The notes beneath the pieces are model-generated. The model was given only the letters and a program-made list of their open reading frames with translations, was not told the DNA's origin and searched no databases. DNA of 49,397 nt from Nostoc spongiaeforme FACHB-130 (GTDB taxonomy: Bacteria; Cyanobacteriota; Cyanobacteriia; Cyanobacteriales; Nostocaceae). Position 1 is the first letter of the stretch; each line of letters opens with the position of its first letter. This document shows, piece after piece, positions 17,150 through 25,174 of the stretch. The stretch covers positions 1 through 49,397 of the forward strand of contig NZ_JACJTB010000049.1 of NCBI RefSeq assembly GCF_014698475.1. The letters run 5' to 3'. The position numbers were made by a program, and so were the translations under genes.

Positions 17150-17859
17150 TTATTTGGCTCATCTGGATAACCACGGGGATTACAAATAATCCGAGTCTGT
17201 CCAATTTGATAATCTAGTGAATGGTGTATGTGACCATGAATCCAGAATAATGCGCTAGATTCTGCAACTAAATCATCTAGATTTGAAGCATAAGCCGCGC
17301 TTAAAATATCTTCTTTATATTCAAAAGGTATAGATTTTATACTAGGAGCGTGATGGCTAATAATTACAGTTTTACCAGATAAACTAGGTAATGTATTTTT
17401 TAACCAGTTCACTGACTTTTTACAAATTATGGCTGTATCAATACTTCTTAATCTTGAGTATTGTGGACTTACTCTGATTTTTTTGTAATCATTCATAACA
17501 TAATTAGCTTCGGCTCCTGCAATACGTGACTCACCAAATAACTTAAAGTCAGTCCATAAACTACAACCTAGAAAATTTACGTCTTCAATAGTAAATAAAT
17601 CATTCTCTAGAACAGTAACATTAGTACCTAATGAATAATTTTTGAGTTTTTCAACAAGCTTTGGATATGCACTACCATAGTATTCATGATTGCCTAATAC
17701 ATATATAACTGGTTTATTAGTAATATTTTCAATAGCCCATTTAATTCCTCTTTCTCGTAAATTAATATCTCCAGCTAAGATAACAATATCAGCATCTATA
17801 TCAGGAATATTGAAGGGCTGAAATTCAAGATGTAAATCACTTAAGACATGAATTTTCAT
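17116..17859 (-). CDS. Calcineurin-like metallophosphoesterase
   Basis: The protein has 247 residues from the ATG at 17859 (MKIHVLSDLHLEFQPF). A TTG 18 nt upstream is possible but less likely. Dinuclear metal-site motifs appear in order: D8 and H10 (SDLHLE), D31 (AGDINL), N57-H58 (LGNHEYYG), then ISHHAPS and IHGHIHHSLDY near the end. The fold hydrolyses phosphomonoesters or diesters; the substrate is unknown, and the lack of further domains suggests a small-molecule or nucleotide substrate. The DNA is AT-rich like its neighbours. The gene overlaps the preceding convergent gene by 34 bp at their 3' ends. Confidence 0.85.
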   Translation of the reverse strand: MKIHVLSDLHLEFQPFNIPDIDADIVILAGDINLRERGIKWAIENITNKPVIYVLGNHEYYGSAYPKLVEKLKNYSLGTNVTVLENDLFTIEDVNFLGCSLWTDFKLFGESRIAGAEANYVMNDYKKIRVSPQYSRLRSIDTAIICKKSVNWLKNTLPSLSGKTVIISHHAPSIKSIPFEYKEDILSAAYASNLDDLVAESSALFWIHGHIHHSLDYQIGQTRIICNPRGYPDEPNNYFNPELSISI

Positions 17860-17950
17860 GAGAATTATATAATTCAACAGATTTTAGTAGTGATATTGGG
17901 TTACTACAAAAATAGTGAGTATCTTAAAATTGTCAATTTTCATCGATGCT

Positions 17951-18553
17951 CTAGCTACTCCAAAATCGGTTTAAGTCTATACCCTTTAAAAATTGACGTA
18001 TAAAATTTGCGTATTTCATCAAAACTTGCTCTAAACTTTCTTCATCCTCAATAGATTGAAGAATAGTAGCTAAATAAATAGTCCATACCAAACTATAAGC
18101 CACGTCACTTTTAGAAGTTCCTTCACTGATATCCACTATGGCAGTGAGCAAATGAAAAATGCTATGACTAGCGATATCGAGTGGCTCTTTAAGTGATAAT
18201 TCTTCTGTCTCTAAAACAGTACTTAAATCATCCAAAGCATCTTGACAATTTTCAAGTGTTGCTTCTCCATTCAGCCATCTTTCTACACTATAAAATCCTC
18301 TTTCAAAGGGTAGATCACAGTAATTATTCAACAGATTGATTGCGCTTGTAATACATTGGTGAGTTATCCACACAAGGGGTTTTGGTTTTGCTTTGGAACA
18401 AGTTATCATCCAAATTAACCAATCTCCCCTGGGACATTCGCTCACAGCCAGGGGAAAATTATTTCCATAAGCTTTTGCCCAAAGTAAGGCTTCAAATTTA
18501 TTAGGGATATCAGACGGAACTTTAAATAATAGTTCTACAGTCTTTTTAGTCAT
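17951..18553 (-). CDS. Putative immunity-like protein
   Basis: The 200-residue protein is helical and contains CPRGDWLIWMI (40-50), FERGFYSVERWLNGEA (83-98) and a downstream helical region. This order (W-rich Cys/Gly/Asp motif, then a basic-Val-x-x-Trp-Leu-x-Gly motif) recalls the Imm5-type immunity families found near polymorphic toxins. That link is from memory and is weak. No toxin with an obvious cleavage or delivery domain lies in this window. The gene lies 92 bp upstream of the metallophosphoesterase gene on the same strand. Confidence 0.5.
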   Translation of the reverse strand: MTKKTVELLFKVPSDIPNKFEALLWAKAYGNNFPLAVSECPRGDWLIWMITCSKAKPKPLVWITHQCITSAINLLNNYCDLPFERGFYSVERWLNGEATLENCQDALDDLSTVLETEELSLKEPLDIASHSIFHLLTAIVDISEGTSKSDVAYSLVWTIYLATILQSIEDEESLEQVLMKYANFIRQFLKGIDLNRFWSS

Positions 18554-18667
18554 TTTGATAATTATCAGAGCGTGTTAAATACAGATAATAAAATGTATTT
18601 TAATGATAAGATATCTTAATTTTTATGGAACCCAACAAAATCTTGATGATGTTGGGTTATGCTGTCG

Positions 18668-18823
18668 CTTCAACGCCACTTGCTACAACGTAGGAAACCC
18701 GCGCAACGCAGTGGCTCCCCAACCTACTATTTCTACTATTTCTGGCTTGTCATCAATAATAAAAAAGCGATGGTTTTGATGATAAGCGATCTCTGTTCGT
18801 CAAGCGATTGCTTATCATCAAAA
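18668..18823. repeat. Dispersed GC-rich repeat followed by a 17-bp hairpin
   Basis: Positions 18668-18720 carry CAACGCCACTTGC, AAACCCGCGCAACGCAGTGG, a copy of the family at 9957-10070. At 18774-18790 and 18807-18823, TTTTGATGATAAGCGAT and its near-perfect complement form a hairpin with a 16-nt loop. A plus-strand frame across this region is repeat-derived and not supported as a gene. The remaining gap to 19266 shows no gene or further repeat. Confidence 0.65.
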
Positions 18824-19266
18824 ATATCAGGTGCGATCGCTCAAATTATCACCCCTATACCCTCACACCCTTAATTCCCCTGTAGTCTCACACCCCTGTT
18901 CCCTGATCACCAAGGTGTTTGGTAAATTAAATACAGCGCAGATATTTATCTAGCGCCTGAATTTTACCAGGCAGCTGTTACTACCAAAGATTGTTTACCC
19001 AAATCAACCCAGATACCACCTTTGTCCAGCATCTATGCTGAAGTCCGTACACAGTAACATTTGTCCTCAAAACCTCATCCAGTCTCAGGTTGACGGTTTA
19101 TTGGGTCAAAATGTTATAACGTCTTCAATTCTAGATGCAAAATGGGAACACTAGCTCATGACTAGTGACTCATGCTTGGGAAAAATTCAACTTGGTTTCT
19201 AAATTCAAAGCCGAGCGAACAAAGTTGATAAGCAATGCTGAACTGAGCATCGCTGAGTATCTTTAG

Positions 19267-20862
19267 GTGGATGGGTCAAGAGTGATGAATGAAGCTGACA
19301 CCTCAAACAACAGGGCTGTGATGGAATCTCTCAATTCTGCTAACTCGCTACAACCAGAGCCAACAAGCTGTCCTTTTTATGCAGTTGTGCCTTCTGAAAA
19401 TCTGGCTATTAGGCAATTGCCACTCCTCAAACCAGCAGAAGAAACACCACAAGAACTGCCAAATTCTGAATCTGTGGAAAATGTTACCCCAGAAGACTGG
19501 GTAGCAGAACCGAACAGTGAACAACAAGCAGTCATTGACGAAGAATTCCAGAAACTGCTGTTGTTAAATGAAGAACTGCGTACAGCTAACAATGAATTGT
19601 ACGAACAAGTAGAGAATTTTAAAGATGAATTAGCTGAGTCAGAAAAAGCTTTGCAGTGGCAAAAAAGGCGCTCTAGCGTTACTGAATCAATGCTAAATCA
19701 ACAAGCTCAAGAACTAATTGCAGCCCAAGAACAAATTCAGTCACTCTTTCAACAGCTAGACACCACAGCACAAACCGTTCAACGTCAAGAAACTTTGATT
19801 GAAACTTATAAAGCACAGCTGCAAATTAGTCAGCAACGTCTCGCCCAGTTAGAACGAGAATGTGCCTTATTGCAAACGAGCTATCATGAACAGTCTCAAC
19901 AAGTGTTGCAGTCAGAAACTACTTGTCGAGAGTTGCGGACTCGCCTCATGCGCCAACAGCGCCAAACCCTGCAATTTAAAGCCGCTTTAGAAAAATGTCT
20001 CGAACCACCCACTGCTAACGACGACTCATCCGACGAAACAGCAAATAATAATTACAGCAGTACTACTAAACAAAGCAGATTTTCGAGAAAAGCCCGGTCT
20101 TTATTTCCTAACGTACAACCTATTAGACCTTGGTCAGCAGAACCAGAATCTCCGGCGGAAAATGTCGCTCATCCTTGGGGTGAATCTTCTGTACCACCCG
20201 CATCTAGCTATAGTAACTCTACTCCCCAACCCTCATCACCTTGGAACTGGCCGACTAAGGAAGAAACATCTGCAACCACTGAATCTGATACTTCCACAGA
20301 AAGCGATGATGAGCCAATTACTGCCGAAACAGTTTCATCAGGAGATTCATCAGCCAAACTAGATGAGCAAATAGATAGTCTCATCCAAATGTTTTTTGCT
20401 ACCCAACCGGGAACCACACCACCTACTAGCAGTGAAACTAATGTCACCAGTAACCAATCTGAAAAACCTCTTTGGGAAACTTGGGCAACAGATGAAGCAC
20501 AGCCAGAAACTACCCTAGAGCAGCAATTCGCTGCATTAGAAACAGAAAATTCTCCACCAATTACTGTGCCTAGTTCCGTAATTGAAGAGTCAACAATTTT
20601 ACCAGATAAAAATTCGCCAATTTCTTTCACTGTACCGTTGACGAAGAAGACAACAGAAGAGGTAGAAAATTTTTGGTCAGAAACTACATCACAAAATACT
20701 GAGGAACTATCAGAGACAGAATTACCACCAGAAACTGATTACAGTAATGATAATGATGCTCAATCACCATCACCAGTGGTTTATCCCCAGCGTCCACCCA
20801 AGGGACGTAAATCGTTAGCATCTGTAGAATTGCCGAATTTTCGCCCGAATGGCCAAATATAG
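19267..20862 (+). CDS. Large coiled-coil and Ser/Thr-rich protein, cyanobacterial, unknown
   Basis: This protein has up to 531 residues. The GTG at 19267 and ATG at 19285 (residue 7) are both possible; AGGTGG just upstream does not decide. The N-terminal 75 residues are loose. Residues about 80-235 form a strong coiled coil rich in Gln, Glu and Leu, and residues about 240-505 are acidic, Ser/Thr/Pro-rich and probably disordered. A conserved-looking C-terminus (VYPQRPPKGRKSLASVELPNFRP) ends it. No enzymatic or membrane feature is seen. A scaffold or cytoskeleton-like role is possible but not shown. It is followed by a HIP1-centred terminator. Confidence 0.7.
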   Translation: MDGSRVMNEADTSNNRAVMESLNSANSLQPEPTSCPFYAVVPSENLAIRQLPLLKPAEETPQELPNSESVENVTPEDWVAEPNSEQQAVIDEEFQKLLLLNEELRTANNELYEQVENFKDELAESEKALQWQKRRSSVTESMLNQQAQELIAAQEQIQSLFQQLDTTAQTVQRQETLIETYKAQLQISQQRLAQLERECALLQTSYHEQSQQVLQSETTCRELRTRLMRQQRQTLQFKAALEKCLEPPTANDDSSDETANNNYSSTTKQSRFSRKARSLFPNVQPIRPWSAEPESPAENVAHPWGESSVPPASSYSNSTPQPSSPWNWPTKEETSATTESDTSTESDDEPITAETVSSGDSSAKLDEQIDSLIQMFFATQPGTTPPTSSETNVTSNQSEKPLWETWATDEAQPETTLEQQFAALETENSPPITVPSSVIEESTILPDKNSPISFTVPLTKKTTEEVENFWSETTSQNTEELSETELPPETDYSNDNDAQSPSPVVYPQRPPKGRKSLASVELPNFRPNGQI

Positions 20863-20918
20863 AAGGGTGTCTCAGTTTGATTGTTTACTGATGTCTTAAG
20901 GTCATGAAATTTAAGATA

Positions 20919-20959
20919 TTAAGTTTGGTATTGCGATCGCAACACCAAACTTAATTTTT
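20919..20959 (+). terminator. Palindromic terminator centred on a HIP1 site
   Basis: An 18+18 bp palindrome (20919-20936 with 20937-20954, one mismatch) is centred exactly on GCGATCGC at 20933-20940 and is followed by TTTTTC. It lies between two convergent genes and would terminate the plus-strand transcript. Confidence 0.75.
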
Positions 20960-20966
20960 CTTGAGG

Positions 20967-21377
20967 CTAAACAAATTCTAGAGTTGCCATCTCAAGTACA
21001 AATATCCCCGGAATCTTACTTAACTGTTCAATCGACAACACATAATCATTGAAATGATCCATATTCTCATCTGCATCAGAAGTAATTTCTAGTTGGGAAT
21101 TGCAGGTGGCGATCATTGCTTTGTCTGGATGATTTTGACCAAAGCGATTTGCCATTTCCTGTGATTCTTGTAAAACAGATGGTTCTGTATCTAAATAAAT
21201 GTACAGTGACCAGCCATCAAAAGTTAATCTCAGACGGTCATCACCCCGTGAAACACTCATTGATGGCTTAGTAGAATCACGATTAAAAAACTGGACAAGC
21301 TTGATCTCCGCATCTGCAAGTGTAATATTACAATCAGGGGCTATGAGAGCTAAAGCATTGTAGGAAATTTGAGCCAT
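20967..21377 (-). CDS. Conserved small cytosolic protein, unknown
   Basis: The 136-residue protein starts MAQISYNALALIAPD at 21377. GGAG lies 6 nt upstream, so a start 12 nt further upstream is rejected. The protein is acidic, with alternating hydrophobic residues suggesting an alpha/beta fold. The segment RLRLTFDGWSLYIYLDTEP (46-64) looks like a two-strand core. No motif of a known family is recognised. It lies downstream of the CruA gene, 33 bp from it and in the same direction, so cotranscription is plausible. Confidence 0.65.
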   Translation of the reverse strand: MAQISYNALALIAPDCNITLADAEIKLVQFFNRDSTKPSMSVSRGDDRLRLTFDGWSLYIYLDTEPSVLQESQEMANRFGQNHPDKAMIATCNSQLEITSDADENMDHFNDYVLSIEQLSKIPGIFVLEMATLEFV

Positions 21378-21410
21378 TCTCAACTCCAAACCAGAATCAT
21401 TCTTTTTAAC

Positions 21411-23498
21411 TCACGAATTACGAATTGGAATTACCGCTTCTGGGTTGACGGTGGATGTTTGGTTGAGCGATCGCGGTTTACCTGTGGTAATTGCGTAGCG
21501 TAGTGCTAATAATTGTAACCACAGTCCTGGGTTTCGAGGTTCGAGCCAAGGTTGAATTTGTCCCAGGAAGCGCGGAAACCAAGAACTCAACAAAGTACTA
21601 ACTAAAGCATATTGACTAAAGTTAAAATAACTACCCAGCCATCTGAATAAATCTCTAGGGCCAGCTAGTTCCCAAATCCACAACAGCAAGGCGGGGTTTT
21701 TCCGGGCGGCTTTGAGTGCGAGGCGGTTAAAGGTGAACCAATCACATCTATCTTTGATGAAATTATCTGCAACCTCTTGTGGTTCACTGGCTAATAACCC
21801 AAAGAAAGTATTCAGCATGGAGTTAATACGCTGGGGTGAAATGAATTTTCCTGTCGGAACCATCATCCCTTTAGAAAATAGCCAGGTAATTGAGACATTG
21901 CTTTGATAAGCGCGAATTTGATTGAGGTGGTGGGAACTCAATAAGTCATGTTTGAGGGCGGTATCTAATAGAGTTGTCAACCGTTCCAAGTTCCGCACCA
22001 AAGAACCAAAACCAGTAAACACCAAGGGAGATTGTAAAGAAGCCGCATCACCGATCGCAATTAATCTATCAAAAGCAACTTTGCGATCGCTACTATTCAC
22101 ACTAAAATGCCCTGGAATATAGCCAAATGTCGGCTTTTTCCACACCAATTTATCCATGTCGCAGCGTCGATACTCTGGCAAAATTGTGAAAAAGTCCTCG
22201 TACATTTCCAACAGAGAACCGGGGTTGTCGGGGTGGACTTGGTGGTAATGAAACAAATAAATGGTTAGTTCCTCACCCGCACCGGGAAACAATTCCCAAA
22301 TCAACTGTCTCCCTCGCGAAATATCGCCGTGACTGTACAGCACATCACCATACTGAGAATCCCAAACTTGTGGTTCAAATCCGCCATTAATTACTGCACC
22401 CACAGTTGGACAAACACTATCAAAAGCCCTACCACCATTTAATTGCCATGCAATCGGTGAAGCGGTTCCCATTGCATCGACTAACAACCGCCCTGTTGCT
22501 TGCTTTTCTGTTTGACTAGGTAAATGCTGAACTGTAGCGACAACTTGGGAATTATCAATATCTGCGCGGAGAAATTCGGTTTCGTCCCAAATCTCACCAC
22601 CAGCCGCCCGTAGTTTTTGACCGCATAGTTGCAACCATTTTTCTGAGTCTAGAGCAATATTTAAAACTGTGGGCGTGTGGAGAATTGGCGATCGCAATTT
22701 TAGCGGATTATTCCCATCAAAAAATTTATTAAATCCGTCTTTGTATTCCCTGACAATAATGCTTTCTAACTCGCTGCTTGTCACCAAACCCAGATTTAAT
22801 AAGCTTTGCAACTCATCACGCGAAATATTCCATTCGCGGTTCATCTTACCAAAAGGCAAACGTTCCACCAACAGCACTTTATATCCCAATTTAGCCATCA
22901 CCGCCGCATGGACAACCCCTAATGCGCCACCGATGTAAATCAAATCGTAATCCAATTTTGAATTTTGGCTTTGAGATTTTGGATTGGTAAATACTACCTG
23001 ACGCGGCGCTTGGGGATGACGCACACCTTCGCGCCAGCGTTGTTCCCACCAATAGGCGCGTGTGAGGTCGTATTCCCCATTCGGCATTTTCTGAAAATAT
23101 TTAACCGTGAGTGGGTAATCAGATGCTAACGCTTCAAAAATTGATTGTTGGGATAAATCAATCACCGGTGGCTTGGGGTACTGATGGGGAAAACGTTGTC
23201 TAATTTCTTTCTTTAGGCGGAGTAAAATCTCCTTCTCTTGGGGGAACGGCTGATCTGACCAACGGAAGACCTTTAAATAAGTAGTTCTCTGGACTGACCA
23301 CACAAAAATTGATAGTTCTGTCGGTAATTTTTCGGAAATAGTTTGGTCAGATGCTGTATAGTCTGTAGGTAATTTCAGGCAAAAGCCATCTGGAGTCAGT
23401 GATTTTTCGCCAAATCCTGGTTGAAAATCCACTTGTAGCCATTGGCGTACTGCTGTTGTGTCTGGAATTGGCACTTCTAAATAAAGGACTTCTTTCAT
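21411..23498 (-). CDS. cruA: CruA-type flavin-dependent lycopene cyclase
   Basis: The 695-residue protein has an N-terminal extension of about 170 residues and then an FAD-binding Rossmann start, DLIYIGGALGVVHAAVMAKLGYKVLLVER (186-213), followed by REWNISRDELQSL (221-233), which is characteristic of the CruA/CruP lycopene cyclases. LVDAMGTASPIAWQL and AIGDAASLQSPLVFTGFGS carry the second FAD-contact region. CruA closes the ends of lycopene to make carotenes. CruP is a related protein with a different N-terminal signature, so it is the main alternative. A Ser/Gln/Asn linker at 171-183 resembles translated intergenic repeat. Confidence 0.68.
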   Translation of the reverse strand: MKEVLYLEVPIPDTTAVRQWLQVDFQPGFGEKSLTPDGFCLKLPTDYTASDQTISEKLPTELSIFVWSVQRTTYLKVFRWSDQPFPQEKEILLRLKKEIRQRFPHQYPKPPVIDLSQQSIFEALASDYPLTVKYFQKMPNGEYDLTRAYWWEQRWREGVRHPQAPRQVVFTNPKSQSQNSKLDYDLIYIGGALGVVHAAVMAKLGYKVLLVERLPFGKMNREWNISRDELQSLLNLGLVTSSELESIIVREYKDGFNKFFDGNNPLKLRSPILHTPTVLNIALDSEKWLQLCGQKLRAAGGEIWDETEFLRADIDNSQVVATVQHLPSQTEKQATGRLLVDAMGTASPIAWQLNGGRAFDSVCPTVGAVINGGFEPQVWDSQYGDVLYSHGDISRGRQLIWELFPGAGEELTIYLFHYHQVHPDNPGSLLEMYEDFFTILPEYRRCDMDKLVWKKPTFGYIPGHFSVNSSDRKVAFDRLIAIGDAASLQSPLVFTGFGSLVRNLERLTTLLDTALKHDLLSSHHLNQIRAYQSNVSITWLFSKGMMVPTGKFISPQRINSMLNTFFGLLASEPQEVADNFIKDRCDWFTFNRLALKAARKNPALLLWIWELAGPRDLFRWLGSYFNFSQYALVSTLLSSWFPRFLGQIQPWLEPRNPGLWLQLLALRYAITTGKPRSLNQTSTVNPEAVIPIRNS

Positions 23499-23660
23499 GT
23501 TTCGTTGACATCTCCGCTTAAAATACTCATTTCGGCAGATTTATTAACTGCGAAAATTCCTGTAAACTCCGCCCTATTACTCAAAATAAAGATTCTGTAA
23601 AGAACTTTTAATAATTTGTCAAAATTTTTTTTCCATTTTGTAACTTTGTAAACCCACGCC

Positions 23661-23894
23661 ATGAATTATCCCATTCCAGATAGCCCTCAAGATATTCTTG
23701 CGTTACAACAAAAGCCCGTTGATGAAGAACTTGTAGCTTCCGCGATCGCAGGAGTAATTAAAATTGTCCGTTCTCAAGGTAAATCTTTAGAAGACTTAAC
23801 CGCACAAGTCCTCGAAGATGATCAACTGCTGGATAGACAGCAACGACGTTGGCTAAGTCAATTGCTGGCTCAAGCCTGGGAAAGTTTTACTTAA
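23661..23894 (+). CDS. Small conserved cyanobacterial protein
   Basis: The 77-residue protein starts MNYPIPDSPQDILALQQ. It is helical, with AGVIKIVRSQGKSLEDLTAQVLEDDQLLDRQQRRWLSQLLAQAWESF; this pattern of a small two-to-three helix protein is familiar from many cyanobacterial genomes, but no function is known to me. It is divergent from the CruA gene, 162 bp apart, so promoters for both lie in 23499-23660. Confidence 0.68.
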   Translation: MNYPIPDSPQDILALQQKPVDEELVASAIAGVIKIVRSQGKSLEDLTAQVLEDDQLLDRQQRRWLSQLLAQAWESFT

Positions 23895-24423
23895 AAGTTT
23901 AGGGGTTAGAGGCTGGAGGCTAGAGGCTAGGGAGCAGTTGTGAAAAAAATCCCAAACTCTCCCCGTCTTCTTTACGCCTCTGTGTGAAACAAAACCCCAT
24001 CCTACAACACCCTATACAGAAAATCTTAGAAAACAAGAACTTTACGCTTCATGGAGAGGTGTGAAGAGTAACAATAAATTACTTGTAGGACTGACGCAAA
24101 AAACCTCTCAAACTCTCATTCCTCTTTGAACTCCCGAAGTTTGCTCAACGCGAGGAACCCGCGCACGCAACTTCTCTCTGCGTCTCTGTAATTAGATTTT
24201 TCGTGGGCTGTGCGTAATTCCTGACTTGTTTAACATTCGATACTCTGATTCATACAATAGGACTCATATTTGATTTATGAAAAAAATCAGTACACCCAGA
24301 TCAGCCATCTTTCCTACTCCCTACTCCCCATTCCCTACTCTCTGCTTACACAACTAGATTCAGGAATCAAACCGTATTCCTAAAGATGTCTAATGTTGTT
24401 ATTTAAAACCTGAAAAGCCAAGA
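23895..24423. repeat. Repeat-filled gap with a copy of the AACCCGCGCACGCAA repeat
   Basis: After the small gene come GGCTAGAG-type heptamers (about 23904-23932). A copy of GCTCAACGCGAGGAACCCGC with CACGCAACTTCTCT follows at 24140-24182, nearly identical to 41407-41448. CTCCCTACTCCCCATTCC-type pyrimidine repeats close it at about 24312-24345. No gene is seen. Confidence 0.6.
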
Positions 24424-25041
24424 TTAGGCAACACTTTGAAAAATTTGTTCCACAGTCAAATTTAACTCTGGGAAAGTTTGTGAGACAAGGCGCTCATGAT
24501 TTCGGAATTGCTGCACTTAGTATTCCCCATCAACCAACGTGTAAACCGAGATAGTGGGTTGTTTGGGATTGCCAATAAACCGCCTACCACCTAAAGCCGC
24601 ATAATCGACAATCCAATATTCGGGGATGCCTACTGCTTCATAGTCAGCTGCTTTTTTTAAATAATCATCTCGCCAGTTAGTACTCACGACCTCAATTACT
24701 AAAGGAATTGATTCAGCTTGGCTAACAGTTGATGCTTTTTTCCACAGAGGCTCATTAAATAAATTAGGCTGATTTAATATCAGTACATCTGGTGAGTAAG
24801 CTGATTCACCTTCTAATGGTTTCACAAAAGCTGTTTTGGGAATGATATAAGGAAGTTTTAGTCGCCTAATTTCGGCAGCTATCTCCAACATCAAAAAACT
24901 GATAACTTCTTCATGATCACCTGTTGGCGGTGGCATTTCAACAATTACTCCATCGTGCAATTCATAAAGTCGCTGTGGGTTATTGGGATACCAAGCGATA
25001 AATTCATCAAATGTAACTAGTTTACGTAAGGTTTGAGTCAT
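24424..25041 (-). pseudogene. Uma2-family endonuclease gene with an in-frame premature stop
   Basis: The reading frame from 25041 gives MTQTLRKLVTFDEFIAWYPN, then the Uma2 core: SPDVLILNQ near residues 87-95, PLVIEVVSTNWRDDYLKKAADYEAVGIPEYWIVD near 119-152 and YTLVDGEY at the end (174 residues). A TAA stop occupies 24517-24519. Beyond it the same frame continues without interruption for 30 family-like residues (VQQFRNHERLVSQTFPELNL...FQSVA) to a second TAA at 24424-24426. A single change of GAA to TAA explains this. The PD-(D/E)xK core is before the stop, so the truncated product may still fold. Uma2 proteins are abundant in cyanobacteria and poorly understood. Confidence 0.8.
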
Positions 25042-25100
25042 CTGAGTATTGAGTATTGAGTGCTGAGTGCTGAGTGGGGGTAGACAAGGTAGAAAGATTG

Positions 25101-25163
25101 CTTCCTTATCTTCCTTATCTTCCTTATCTTCCTTATCTTCCTTATCTTCCTTGTCCCCCTTGT
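25101..25163. repeat. Nine-nucleotide tandem repeat (CTTCCTTAT)n
   Basis: Five perfect units of CTTCCTTAT are followed by CTTCCTTGT and CCCCCTTGT, 63 bp in all. They lie between the broken Uma2 gene and the cimA stop codon. The preceding 25044-25075 holds GAGTATT/GAGTGCT heptamers. The purine-pyrimidine strand bias suits slippage-driven length variation between strains. Confidence 0.85.
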
Positions 25164-25174
25164 CTCTCTAATCT

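Noticed and set aside
18659-18874. Plus-strand frame of 71 codons
   Set aside because: It runs through a known dispersed repeat and a hairpin; the composition is not protein-like.
25101-25163. CRISPR-like array
   Set aside because: The units are 9 nt and directly adjacent, with no spacers, and no cas genes are near.
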